Assembly: GCA_947168405.1 (NCBI GenBank) | Contig: CAMVLU010000006.1 | Location: 1-35,441 of the forward strand | Reading direction: 5' to 3' | Origin: an uncultured Clostridia bacterium | GTDB taxonomy: Bacteria > Bacillota_I > Bacilli_A > RF39 > UBA660 | Length of the DNA stretch: 35,441 nucleotides | In this document: one piece after another, positions 23,985-32,500 of the stretch | Layout: each line of letters opens with the position of its first letter | Position numbering within the stretch: position 1 is the stretch's first letter | The notes under the pieces: model-generated | The model's database searches: none | Seen by the model: the letters and a program-made list of their open reading frames with translations, nothing else | What the model was told of the DNA's origin: nothing | Position numbers and translations under genes: made by a program

Positions 23985-25475
23985 ATCATAACCGATTGCT
24001 TTTAGTTTTTTCTTTATTTCTTCTTCAAGTCTATGTGACTCTTCGAATTGTGATGATAATTCAGAAGTAATAGTCTTCATCTTTTCTTCAAAAGGAATAT
24101 CATCTTCACTATTATCTTCAACTCCTACATACCTTCCTGGAGTTAATACATAATCATTTGCTTTTATTTCTTCTATTGTAGCTGAATAACAAAAACCTTT
24201 ACTATCTTGATAATTTTCTCCGTTTTGATAGTCATGATATGTTTCTGAAATTGCTTGAATATCTGATTTCATTAGTTCTCTTAATCTTCTGGTAACCATC
24301 GTTCCAAAATTATTAGCATTTATAAATAAAGTTTTACCTTTTTGTTTCTTGTTTCTATTTATAATCCAAATAGAACAAGGAACTGTTACAGTATAGAATA
24401 AGTTAGTAGGCATAGCGATTATGCAATCTACTAAATCATTTTCTATTAATTTTTGTCTAATTTTACCTTCCTCGTAGCCAGCTGATAAAGATCCATTAGC
24501 TAGTATACAAGCCATCTTACCATTTTGAGATAGTTTAGATATCATGTGTTGTAACCAAGCATAGTTAGCATTATTCTTAGGTGCTAAACCATATCTCCAT
24601 CTAGGATCATTTTCAACTTTATCTCTGTCCCATTCTAAGTTAAATGGTGGATTAGCAAGAATAAAGTCAGCCTTTAAATCTTTATGTAAGTCTTCAGTGA
24701 ATGTATCAGCTGCATATTTACCTAAATCACCATACATTGAACGTATAGCCAAGTTCATCTTTGCAAGTCTCCATGTAGTTGGATTCTTTTCTTGTCCATA
24801 AATACCAATATTATAAATATTACCTTGATGTTCCTCTACAAACTTCATAGATTGAACAAACATACCACCAGATCCACAAGCAGGATCATATACTTTTCCT
24901 TTAAATGGTTCTATACATTCAACCATAGTTCTAACTAAGCAAGCAGGAGTATAGAATTCTCCACCTTTTTGTAATTCGTTCTTAGCAAATTGTCCTAAGA
25001 AATATTCATATATTCTACCAAGTAAATCTTTTTCTTTAGCTTCTTTAGTACCAACTTTAATATTAGTAAATAGATCTAATAATTCTCCAAGATTAACATT
25101 TCTCATAGTTGGAGAGTTATAGTTTTTAGGTAATACATTTTTTAATGAATTATTTTCTTTTTCAATTAAAATTAAAGCATCATCTATAATCTCGCCTATG
25201 TTACTATCTTTAGAGTGTTCTACCAAATATTCCCATCTAGCATTTTTAGGAACATAGAAAATATTCTCAGCAGTATAACAATCTCTTTCTTCTTCTAATC
25301 CCGCACCTTCATCTACAAGTTCTTTATACTTTTCTTCAAATGAATCAGAAATATATTTTAAAAATATTAAACCTAATACTATAAATTTATAATCTGAAAC
25401 TGAGACAGCTCCTCTCATTTTATCAGCTGCTGCCCATAGTTTATCTTCTAACTTTTTTAATTCTTGTTCATTCAT
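23979..25475 (-). CDS. hsdM: Type I restriction-modification methyltransferase subunit
   Basis: A 498-aa N6-adenine methyltransferase. Residues 1-130 are the helical HsdM N-terminal domain (LEDKLWAAADKMRGAVSVSD). The SAM-binding motif I is VYDPACGSGGMFVQS and the catalytic motif IV is ILANPPFNLEWD. A helical C-terminal region ends the protein. The start is the ATG at 25475 with AAGGTGG before it, one base after the stop of the small upstream ORF; the ORF track adds a GTG start four codons earlier. HsdM with HsdS is enough for methylation; HsdR is added for cutting. Confidence 0.96.
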   Translation of the reverse strand: MNEQELKKLEDKLWAAADKMRGAVSVSDYKFIVLGLIFLKYISDSFEEKYKELVDEGAGLEEERDCYTAENIFYVPKNARWEYLVEHSKDSNIGEIIDDALILIEKENNSLKNVLPKNYNSPTMRNVNLGELLDLFTNIKVGTKEAKEKDLLGRIYEYFLGQFAKNELQKGGEFYTPACLVRTMVECIEPFKGKVYDPACGSGGMFVQSMKFVEEHQGNIYNIGIYGQEKNPTTWRLAKMNLAIRSMYGDLGKYAADTFTEDLHKDLKADFILANPPFNLEWDRDKVENDPRWRYGLAPKNNANYAWLQHMISKLSQNGKMACILANGSLSAGYEEGKIRQKLIENDLVDCIIAMPTNLFYTVTVPCSIWIINRNKKQKGKTLFINANNFGTMVTRRLRELMKSDIQAISETYHDYQNGENYQDSKGFCYSATIEEIKANDYVLTPGRYVGVEDNSEDDIPFEEKMKTITSELSSQFEESHRLEEEIKKKLKAIGYDI

Positions 25476-25476
25476 A

Positions 25477-25695
25477 TTACTTACCACCTTTTATTTTATA
25501 CATACAGTAAAGAAGAAAGGCATACTTAACTGAATCATCTACATTAGTCCTATTTAATTCAAGTAAATTATCTATAACTTCTTTTACTTTATTAAAATCT
25601 TTTAAGTTTTTATCAACAAATGTATTTTTATCTATCTCTGCCTTAAGTTGTTCAACTGTTGTAGACTGCATCATATACATTAAATTATCAATCAT
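25477..25695 (-). CDS. Small protein leading the hsd operon (72 aa)
   Basis: Unrecognised acidic, helical protein starting MIDNLMYMMQSTTVEQLKAE. The start is the ATG with an excellent GGGAGG site; the ORF-track start is nine codons upstream. Its stop is one base from the hsdM start and its last codons contain the hsdM ribosome site, so translation is coupled. As the first gene after the promoter, it could be a modifier of RM activity or only a leader protein. No DNA-binding motif is visible. Confidence 0.7.
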   Translation of the reverse strand: MIDNLMYMMQSTTVEQLKAEIDKNTFVDKNLKDFNKVKEVIDNLLELNRTNVDDSVKYAFLLYCMYKIKGGK

Positions 25696-25727
25696 AACAA
25701 TTCCTCCCAAGATATCTCTCATATAAC

Positions 25728-25733
25728 ATTATA
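25728..25733 (-). promoter_or_regulatory. Extended -10 of the hsd operon
   Basis: TGGTATAAT on the minus strand, an extended -10, about 33 bases before the small ORF. The -35 region is poor (TCAAAA) and lies within the 10-bp inverted repeat pair below. Confidence 0.6.
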
Positions 25734-25735
25734 CC

Positions 25736-25797
25736 ATACAATTCGACAAATTTTGATATTTTACGACTAATTCGTACCAGAAATTACCGAATTGTAT
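25736..25797. repeat. 10-bp inverted repeat between hsd operon and integrase
   Basis: ATACAATTCG (25736-25745) and CGAATTGTAT (25788-25797) are perfect inverted copies 42 bases apart. GAATTGTAT occurs a third time at 25850-25858, over the integrase start. The pair brackets the -35 region of the hsd promoter. It may be operator or recombinase-binding DNA. Confidence 0.6.
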
Positions 25798-25856
25798 CAA
25801 TATTCTTGACTAATTTTTAATTTTAAGTGATTAATACAAGGAATTGGAGGAATTGT

Positions 25857-26450
25857 ATGATTAGAAAATGTACTGATGAGGATATTTCTAATGAAGAAGA
25901 TCTAAGATGGAAATGTGTATTTGAAATATTATATTACTGTGGACTACGTAAAGGAGAATTAAAAGGCCTTACTTGGAAAGATATTTACTTTGATAAAAAA
26001 GTATTATCTGTTAATAAAAAAATAACACAGAGAAATAACCGTGTTAAATTCGAATTTTCAGATACTAAGACAAGAGATAGTAGAAGAATAGTTCCTATTA
26101 CTAAAGTCTTGTTAAATGACCTTAAAATGCTCTATGAACAGGATAAAAAAGACTATTATGGATTTAATGATGATTTTTTTGTGGTTTCTGATGCCAAACC
26201 CATAGCTGATTCTAATATATATCTTAGAAGAACTAAACTAGCTACACTTGCTGGTTTAAAAGTTATCAGGATCCATGATTTTAGACTTTCATGTGCCTCA
26301 TTACTTATTAACAATGGTGCTAATGTTACATTAGTTGCAAAATATTTAGGACATACAAAAATCGAGGAAACACTAAATACATATTCACATATGTTTAGTA
26401 CTGCCCTCGACTCTGTTGTTTCTGTTATAGATAGCTTAGAAGATGACTAA
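25857..26450 (+). CDS. Tyrosine integrase, catalytic domain only
   Basis: A 197-aa phage/ICE-type tyrosine recombinase lacking the N-terminal arm-binding and core-binding domains that bring the usual length to 350-400. All catalytic positions can be placed: Arg in YYCGLRKGELKGL, a Lys in the strand region around FSDTKTRDSRR, H-x-x-R in RIHDFRLSCASLL, His in KYLGHTKIEETL, and the nucleophile Tyr in NTYSHMF. The C-terminus is intact and has its own terminator. The GTG start in the ORF track is less likely than ATG 25857 behind GGAGG. It is the only plus-strand gene in the window and diverges from the hsd operon. It is either a decayed integrase or a small stand-alone recombinase; flanking repeats make the first more likely. 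Confidence 0.85.
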   Translation: MIRKCTDEDISNEEDLRWKCVFEILYYCGLRKGELKGLTWKDIYFDKKVLSVNKKITQRNNRVKFEFSDTKTRDSRRIVPITKVLLNDLKMLYEQDKKDYYGFNDDFFVVSDAKPIADSNIYLRRTKLATLAGLKVIRIHDFRLSCASLLINNGANVTLVAKYLGHTKIEETLNTYSHMFSTALDSVVSVIDSLEDD

Positions 26451-26461
26451 GCTGTTTTTTT
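26432..26461 (+). terminator. Intrinsic terminator of the integrase fragment
   Basis: Seven-pair stem AGCTTAG/CTAAGCT, loop AAGATGA, then G and seven T. The integrase stop codon is inside the stem. Confidence 0.85.
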
Positions 26462-26879
26462 AATCACATTTATGATATTTTCTAATTAAATCTGCTTCTT
26501 TTTTATAGCCTCTTTTTTCTAATTCTTTAACAAATACTGGCCATGGTGGAATATTACTCATATATGGTTCACCTGGGCCATTATATGCCCCACCACTTGG
26601 ACCTGTATATAATCCGCCACCTGGACCTGTGTATAATCCGCCACCCGGACCTGTATATAATCCGCCACCTGGGCCTTTATATAATCCGCCACCTGGACCT
26701 GTATATAGTCCACCGCCCGGACCTGTATATAATCCTCCGCCTGGGCCTTTATACATTCCTCCACCTGGTCCAGCGTAGGCACCACCACCTGGACCTGTAT
26801 ATAATCCTCCGCCTGGGCCCTTATATAATCCGCCACCTGGACCTTTATAATTATTTCTAGGCCACTTATTAATTTCCAT
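26460..26879 (-). CDS. GPGGG octapeptide-repeat protein, unknown function
   Basis: A 139-aa protein in three parts: a short head [12 protein letters not shown], eleven 8-residue repeats (13-100) of the form GPGGG-(L/A/M)-Y-(T/K/A/N), and a helical tail [20 protein letters not shown] with residues to 139. Ten octads are GPGGG and the last is GPSGG. Each octad has one Tyr, usually followed by Thr or Lys, so the repeats could stack in a regular ladder or solenoid. There is no signal peptide, so it is intracellular. Its ribosome site AAGGAGG and ATG lie within the end of the Fic gene (11-base overlap), so it is translated with it. I recall similar Gly-Pro repeats in small bacterial proteins but cannot name a family. 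Base composition is far above its neighbours because of Gly and Pro codons. It may be substrate, antitoxin or scaffold for the Fic fusion. Confidence 0.8.
   Translation of the reverse strand: MEINKWPRNNYKGPGGGLYKGPGGGLYTGPGGGAYAGPGGGMYKGPGGGLYTGPGGGLYTGPGGGLYKGPGGGLYTGPGGGLYTGPGGGLYTGPSGGAYNGPGEPYMSNIPPWPVFVKELEKRGYKKEADLIRKYHKCD
26580..26843 (-). repeat. 24-bp coding tandem repeat, eleven units
   Basis: Each unit encodes one GPGGGxYx octad. Third positions vary between units (for example CCACCTGG, CCGCCTGG and CCGCCCGG on the plus strand), so selection has kept the peptide while the DNA drifted. It is translated sequence, not a CRISPR array. Confidence 0.9.
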
Positions 26880-28266
26880 TAACTTCAGCCTCCTTATTTA
26901 TTTCTTCTTCGTCTATTTCATCAACAAATAAGTATCTATGCAATTCAATCATTGTATGAATTATTCTTTTTTCAATAAACATAATAAATGGAACTGGATC
27001 TTCTTTCAAATCTATTTTTGATAATGCATCATAGTATTCTTTTCTAGATTTTTGATCAATATAAATTGGTGGTATTTTCTTCTTACTCAAAAGCCAATTC
27101 ATTATAGCTCTTGATATACGTCCATTACCATCTCTAAACGGATGAATTACAATAAATTTATATGTAAAATATGCAACTTGTTCAATATACTTTCCTATTT
27201 CATATTGATCTATATTTTTCATAAAAAACTGTAATTCTTTATCAAGTTCATTAATTCTATCATTTATTTCATAATATGGAACTGGTTGTATAGTTCCTCT
27301 TTTTAATAATGCTGTACCATCTCTAAATTTTCCATTATCATCAGGATATGGAACATATTTAAATAATAATGAATGTAATTGACCACAATTTCTTAATGAA
27401 ATGTCATCTTTTGTATTTATTACATATTGTTGCAATTCCAAATTACCAAGTGTCATCACTATTTCTTCTCTATCATTTTCAAAAAATTGACTATCAACAC
27501 CATTAAAATTTAAATCTGCTAATATATAGTTTAGTTGTTTTCTATCAATTACTACACCCTCAAGTTTATTATCATTATAAATATAGTTTTGTAAAAACTT
27601 TTGGCCCGTGTATTTATTAGTATCAGCCATAACAAAACTCATTGAACTTACAACATTAGATAATAATGTGCTATCAATCTTATTTTCTATTAGTTCTTGT
27701 CTTTTTGCTGATACACCATACTCACTCATTCTTTGTCTTAATGATTCAGAAGATATATCTCCATCTATTAAGTTTAGCCCATAAGCAATTCTATTCAAGC
27801 AAGAATAAAAACTGACGCCAAAATATTCAGCTATAATTGTAATACTGTCAAAATCAATAAATCCATCCTTGTTTTTATATTGTTCACATACAAGTTTTAA
27901 TTCATCAGTAGGCATAAGCAAATAACCAGCAAAGTCATTTGCATATTTTTCAATTTTTTTATTTGACTTCTTTAAACACTCTATATAATCAGTTGTCCCT
28001 ATTTCTTTGTTCAAATCTTTTATAAAGTGACAGTATTCATGAGCCGCAGTAAATCTTTGTCTTTGCCAACCGTTATTTGAATTAATTCCTACAATCGTAC
28101 AATTATCTTCATCATTAATGATAATACCGTCTAAGTTTTCAAAATCTTTTAATACAACATATATACCAGCATCGTGGAGGATTTTAAATGGATCTATTGG
28201 AAAAGTTAATTCGCCACTTTTTCTTAATTTTTCTAATTCATTTTTGGCTAATTCTTCTGGTGTCAT
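26869..28266 (-). CDS. ImmA/IrrE metallopeptidase-Fic fusion protein
   Basis: A 465-aa fusion. Residues about 20-150 are an ImmA/IrrE-type zinc peptidase with the site [13 protein letters not shown] (H-E-x-x-H); family members cleave XRE-type repressors. Residues about 230-450 are a Fic domain. [16 protein letters not shown] sits where the inhibitory helix with its regulatory Glu is expected, although Asp replaces the usual Ser/Thr. [16 protein letters not shown] is the full active motif HxFx(D/E)GNGRxxR of nucleotide-transferring Fic enzymes. The start was set at ATG 28266, giving AAGG a normal distance and leaving one base after the XRE stop. It lies between the XRE gene and the GPGGG repeat gene in one operon. 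Predicted action: sensing or cleaving the XRE repressor, plus AMPylation-like modification of an unknown target. Confidence 0.88.
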   Translation of the reverse strand: MTPEELAKNELEKLRKSGELTFPIDPFKILHDAGIYVVLKDFENLDGIIINDEDNCTIVGINSNNGWQRQRFTAAHEYCHFIKDLNKEIGTTDYIECLKKSNKKIEKYANDFAGYLLMPTDELKLVCEQYKNKDGFIDFDSITIIAEYFGVSFYSCLNRIAYGLNLIDGDISSESLRQRMSEYGVSAKRQELIENKIDSTLLSNVVSSMSFVMADTNKYTGQKFLQNYIYNDNKLEGVVIDRKQLNYILADLNFNGVDSQFFENDREEIVMTLGNLELQQYVINTKDDISLRNCGQLHSLLFKYVPYPDDNGKFRDGTALLKRGTIQPVPYYEINDRINELDKELQFFMKNIDQYEIGKYIEQVAYFTYKFIVIHPFRDGNGRISRAIMNWLLSKKKIPPIYIDQKSRKEYYDALSKIDLKEDPVPFIMFIEKRIIHTMIELHRYLFVDEIDEEEINKEAEVNGN

Positions 28267-28267
28267 A

Positions 28268-28609
28268 TTAGTCATCCTTATTTTGTGACTTTAAAATATT
28301 TTTATATTCGATTAAACTAATAATCTCTTTTTTATCCTTTTCACTTAATTCATTAAAACCCCTTGCAAAAGCAACATCACTACTATTTATAGTATGTTCT
28401 TCCATAGTTAATTCATCCATGCTTATATTATATAATTTTGAAAAATTCATTAATTCTTGTAAATCAATTTTGCGATCCCCTTTTTCAATTCTTAATATCG
28501 CATCTCTACCTACACTTAATATTTCAGCGACTTGTTCTTGTGTAAGTCCCATATATTTTCTTAGTTTTCTTAGTCTTTCTCCTATTTTTTTATAATTTAA
28601 CTCCTTCAT
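28268..28609 (-). CDS. XRE-family transcriptional regulator
   Basis: A 113-aa repressor-like protein. Residues about 5-62 are the Cro/CI helix-turn-helix: IGERLRKLRKYMGLTQEQVA, then ILSVGRDAILRIEKGDRKID with the recognition helix. The C-terminal part has FNELSEKDKKEIISLIEYK, common in this family. The start is the ATG 28609, behind GGGGTGA; the ORF-track start adds 21 residues that overlap the promoter. It is the first gene of the operon with the ImmA-Fic and GPGGG genes, and the palindrome over its own -35 suggests autorepression. XRE next to ImmA/IrrE is the known ImmR/ImmA type pairing, here with a Fic domain attached. Confidence 0.92.
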   Translation of the reverse strand: MKELNYKKIGERLRKLRKYMGLTQEQVAEILSVGRDAILRIEKGDRKIDLQELMNFSKLYNISMDELTMEEHTINSSDVAFARGFNELSEKDKKEIISLIEYKNILKSQNKDD

Positions 28610-28640
28610 ATACATCACCCCAACGTATAAATTCATTATT

Positions 28641-28669
28641 ATTATATGCAAAAATGTTGAAAAAGTCAA
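28641..28669 (-). promoter_or_regulatory. SigA-type promoter of the XRE-ImmA/Fic-GPGGG operon
   Basis: TTGACT, 17-base spacer, TATAAT on the minus strand, leader of about 25 bases. Among the best promoters in the window. Confidence 0.85.
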
Positions 28670-28673
28670 CATT
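28653..28673. promoter_or_regulatory. Probable operator of the XRE regulator
   Basis: AATGTTGA-AAAAG-TCAACATT is a perfect 8-bp inverted repeat that covers the -35 box. A bound repressor would block RNA polymerase. Confidence 0.75.
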
Positions 28674-28711
28674 TTATTAAATTTTTTTATACAGATGTAA
28701 ATTTTTTACTA

Positions 28712-28906
28712 TTATTTTTTTACTTTTATAGATAATTCTTCATAATCTTTTTCATTGCCAAGTCTTTTTAAATATTCTTTCCCACCATCAACAGCAACAG
28801 CACCACAAGAACATCTTTTTAAATCATTAGTACTTTTTGATTCTATGACATCTCCACATTTTTTACATTTTATTTTATTACTTATTATTTCTTCTTTCTT
28901 TTCCAT
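28712..28906 (-). CDS. Small zinc-ribbon protein (DUF7695-like)
   Basis: A 64-aa protein with two metal-binding pairs: IKCKKCGDVIES (CxxC) and KRCSCGAVAVDGG (CxC), followed by EYLKRLGNEKDYEELS. This arrangement resembles a small family often found in mobile elements and phages of gut Bacillota, which I recall as DUF7695; that name is from memory. Function is unknown. The gene has its own extended -10 (TGATATAAT) and a GAGGAGATG ribosome site, and is the last gene before the right end of the element. Confidence 0.75.
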   Translation of the reverse strand: MEKKEEIISNKIKCKKCGDVIESKSTNDLKRCSCGAVAVDGGKEYLKRLGNEKDYEELSIKVKK

Positions 28907-28926
28907 AATTCATCTCCTCATAATGT

Positions 28927-28932
28927 ATTATA
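28927..28932 (-). promoter_or_regulatory. Extended -10 of the zinc-ribbon gene
   Basis: TGATATAAT on the minus strand, 21 bases before the start. No clear -35. Confidence 0.5.
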
Positions 28933-29022
28933 TCATGATCTTATACTAAACATATCCTACCGCTTGCGGTATAATAGCAATACAATCATACGGATAAAAT
29001 CTATATTGTCCGTATCACTGTT

Positions 29023-29061
29023 AAAAAATCCATTGAAGATTTTTGCCACTTTTCTTCAATG
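29023..29061 (-). terminator. Terminator facing the right flank genes
   Basis: Minus-strand nine-pair stem CATTGAAGA/TCTTCAATG, loop of 13, then GGATTTTTT. It would stop transcripts entering the element from the ABC-transporter side. Confidence 0.7.
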
Positions 29062-29080
29062 AACTATTCTAAAATCAATT

Positions 29081-29106
29081 TTTTTGTACCTAAATTGTAC
29101 CTAAAA
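29081..29106. repeat. Right 26-bp direct repeat (att arm-like)
   Basis: Begins TTTTTGTACCTAAATTG and matches 17311-17336 at 25 of 26 positions in the same orientation. Within it GTACCTAAA occurs twice in tandem. Confidence 0.75.
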
Positions 29107-29205
29107 TTATTTTAGCAATTCCGATGCCTCGCAAACCCTTATAAACACTGGCTTAAATCAATTCTATTTTTTAATTGACTATCGCAGAGATAAAAGAACA
29201 TACTT

Positions 29206-29574
29206 TTAATTTTTTTTATAAAGTAATAATATAATAAATAATACTATATTTATGAAAATCATAAGTAGTGTTAAAGGATTAATCATATGTAAAAGATTTA
29301 TGATACGATATATTATATTTAATATACATAATATAATTAATATAATACGAACTTTTATATAATTACATTTATGTAGTAAATATGCAACAATTAAATCAAA
29401 TATTATCTCAATTATTGATATTATAATTGCAGTAGTTTTATTAATATTAAGAATTGTAAAACTAGAATTACCTATTCTTTCAAAACCAAAAAATATGCCA
29501 TATACTATATTTGAAAAAACTAACAATATATAAATATCACTTATTAATGTAACATAACTAATTCTTTTATTCAT
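29206..29574 (-). CDS. Small four-span membrane protein
   Basis: A 122-aa protein with four hydrophobic segments joined by short loops, very Ile-rich. I recognise no family. It starts 7 bases after the ABC permease stop behind AGGTG, so it is the last gene of the ABC operon and may be an accessory or immunity-type membrane partner. That role is inferred from position only. It ends about 50 bases outside the right att-like core, so it belongs to the chromosome rather than the element. Confidence 0.7.
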   Translation of the reverse strand: MNKRISYVTLISDIYILLVFSNIVYGIFFGFERIGNSSFTILNINKTTAIIISIIEIIFDLIVAYLLHKCNYIKVRIILIILCILNIIYRIINLLHMINPLTLLMIFINIVLFIILLLYKKN

Positions 29575-29581
29575 AAATCAC

Positions 29582-32500
29582 CTATTCTACACTTTTTAAA
29601 GATTCAACCATCTTTATTTTTTTTAATCTAAAATGAATTAACTGACCAACTATTGTTGCAAATACTAACATTAAGCATATGCATATTATATAATTTCTAA
29701 ATAATAAATCTTTATTAAATTGTACCATATTAATTTCTAAAGTATCTACTAACATTAATGAATAAAATATACCTATTATCATTCCTATTATAATACCAAT
29801 TACTACTATTATCATTTGTTCTCTTAATAAATACATATCAACTTCTTCATCATCAAAACCTAATACTTTTAATGTTGCTATTTCACGTTGTCTTTCACTT
29901 ATAATTATATAAGCTAAATTATATAAAATTACTATAGATAATAGTAAAGAGAATATTACTACTATTAAAACCACTTTATCTAGTGATACAAACATATTTT
30001 TAACCATAGATATACTACTTTTAATAGATAAATAACTCAAAATATTTTTATTATTATTTAATAAATTTTTAATAACAATTTCTTCATTTTCAGTATTGTC
30101 TAATTTAAGATATGCAATATTTAATTTATATAATCCTATATTTTCTTGATATAAATCTTTGGTAATATAAATATAATTTCCTATATAATTTTCAGCTATA
30201 TCTACTACTTTTAACTTACTAGAATTATTATCAGTCATTTTGATAGTTATAATATCATTTACTTTAATATTATACATTTTAGCTAATTTAGAAGTTATAA
30301 CTACACCATCGTTATTAATATTAATTTTTCTATTACCATTTTTAATTTTTATAATATTATCTAAATTATCCATATTATCTAAAGCAAGTAAATTAACAGA
30401 TGTATCTTCTATTTTAACTCTTTCCAAATCTGCATACATTATTTTATTTATATGTTTATCAGTAAATATATCATCCAATTCATAAGACAATTTTTTACCA
30501 TCTAAATATACCATAGAATCATAAATAAATATATCCTTAAATTGTTTATCTAAAACAGTTGTAATTGAATCTCTTATTAAAAATGCTGATACTAGTATCA
30601 TCGTACAACTAACGATACCAACAAGTGTCATTATAATTCTTCTTTTATATCTAAAAATATTTCTTAAGGTTATTTTATTTTCAAAAGATATTTTATTCCA
30701 TAAAAATGGAATTTTCTCTAATAATATTTTTTTACCAATTTGTGGTGCAATTGGTCTTAATAATTTTATTGTAGACTCTTTTAATATTCCACTTATTACT
30801 ATTATTGTAGAACCAACTATACATACAATAGATATTAAAACTCCTAATATTACAACCCATGTATAATTAGCATATACCATTTTTGGAATAGCATACAAGT
30901 TAGCATAAACACTAAATATAATTCTTGGAAATACATAAACACCAAGAATAACACCAATAAAACTACCTAATAATGTAGCTGAAAGTGAATAAATAATATA
31001 TTGCATTAATATTTCTTTTTTAGAAAAACCAAATGCTTTTAAAGTTCCCATTTCACTTTTATCTTCAATACCCATTCTTGCCATTGATAATAAACTAATA
31101 AATATTGATACAACAAAGAATATTATAGGAAATATAAATGATAATTTTTTTAAACTTTCAATACTATCTATAAAACCAGTGTAATCAGTATTATTTAATC
31201 TATTATGTATTAACCAAGTTCCTGGTACTATTGTTTCATCAACTTCTCTTCTTGCTTTTTCAAATTCAAGTTTTGCACTTTGTTCTTTTTCAAATAATTC
31301 CTGAAATGCAGTATTAAAACGCTTTATTTCTTCACTATATTCTTGTAAAGCATTTTCATATTTTATATTGCCATTATTATATTTTATTAAATATTCATTA
31401 TATAATATTTTTACTTTATCTAAATCATTTTTATATTGACTTAATTCTTTAGTTTTAGCATTATATAATGTATAACCATTATCAATCTCTAAAACAATAT
31501 CTAAGTTTTTTTCTAATGCACTAAGTTTTGATACCATACTTCCATCTTGATCAATACCTAGTTCAATAATTTGTTTTTTTATGTTACCTAAACTTGATAA
31601 ATCAACTCCCATTTGAGCAGCCATTTCAATATTTTTAATATTTTTTTCTTTTTCATTATCATCAGGTAATATTGAAATAATATCATCTTTAGTTAAAGTT
31701 TCATTTTTATTTTTTTTAGCAACTTCTAGCACATTATCATAATTATTAATACTTTTTTTGGCATTATCTAATTTTTTCTTTTGTTCTTCTAATTCATTTT
31801 CACCATTTTGTATTTTTATGCTAGTCTCTTTAATTTCCTTTTCTTTATTTTTAAGCTCATTATTAGCATTATCAAGCTCCATTTTTTTCTTATCTAATTC
31901 TGTTTTAACATTATCTATTTGCAATTTAATTTCATTTAATTTTGTTTTAGAATCATTTATTTCTTTATTAACTCTATCTTCTTCTTTTTTAATTTTATTA
32001 AGAGCAATATTTCTTAATTCTTCATATCGATATTTAATTCTTTCATCTTTAATAGAATCAATTAAATTGATTATTTCATCTGTTTTTTGATTATATATAT
32101 CGGAGTTAGTTAAATCTAAATCAGAATCTTTATTATCAACATATATTTCAGTATAATAATCCATATTAAATAAGTCTTTTAATGCATATACATAATATTT
32201 AATTTCACCATTACCAATTAAGGTATTACCTCTATTTAAACTTCCTTCATTAGTAGCTAGGTATAATGGACTATTAATTATACCAACTATTTTAAGTTTT
32301 TTTGTTTTTAATTCTCCATCTTCTTCATCTAATAATAATTCTAGTTCATCTCCTAATTTTGCACCAGGATTTAACATATATTTTTCATCTATAAGTATTT
32401 CATTATAATTAAGTGGCATTCTACCATATAATAAACTAATTTTATTAATATTATCATTAATTTCTCTTATTCTAATAACATCTGTATTTTTATTTATATA

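Larger units (their letters stand above)
17282..29154. mobile_element. Putative integrated element carrying RM, OLD and XRE-Fic genes
   Basis: Bounded by a degenerate core-like sequence at each end (AAACC...TGGCTT) with a near-identical 26-bp repeat just inside each core. The order core-repeat at the left and repeat-core at the right is what attL and attR of a tyrosine-recombinase element would give. The cargo is accessory: type I restriction-modification, an OLD nuclease, an integrase fragment, an XRE/ImmA-Fic/repeat-protein operon and a zinc-ribbon protein. The flanks hold ordinary chromosomal genes on the right and a gene remnant on the left. The integrase lacks its N-terminal domains, so the element is probably fixed. 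Boundaries are inferred from repeats only. Confidence 0.6.
28933..29205. other. Non-coding right end of the element
   Basis: No gene. In order it holds a perfect palindrome TACCGC-TT-GCGGTA (28958-28971) that runs into a plus-strand TATAAT, an inverted repeat ATACGGA...TCCGTAT (28988-29015), a minus-strand hairpin terminator (29023-29061), the right 26-bp direct repeat (29081-29106), and the right att-like core (29133-29154). The density of small symmetrical sites is what an element end with recombinase and regulator sites would show. Confidence 0.6.

Noticed and set aside
26580-26843. 24-bp tandem repeats as a possible CRISPR array
   Set aside because: The repeats are contiguous with no spacers, keep one reading frame and encode the GPGGGxYx octads.
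26543-26860. Two further long ORFs over the repeat gene (plus 105 aa, minus 92 aa)
   Set aside because: They are shadow frames of a 24-bp repeat, which opens every frame without a stop; only the GPGGG frame has a well-placed ribosome site and is coupled to the Fic gene.
17282-29154. A tRNA gene as the integration target
   Set aside because: No tRNA-like cloverleaf was seen at either end; the cores are intergenic.
31758-32090. Plus-strand 110-aa Ser/Leu/Phe-rich ORF
   Set aside because: Antisense shadow of the coiled-coil part of the ABC permease, where Lys/Glu/Asn codons read as Phe/Ser/Leu on the other strand.
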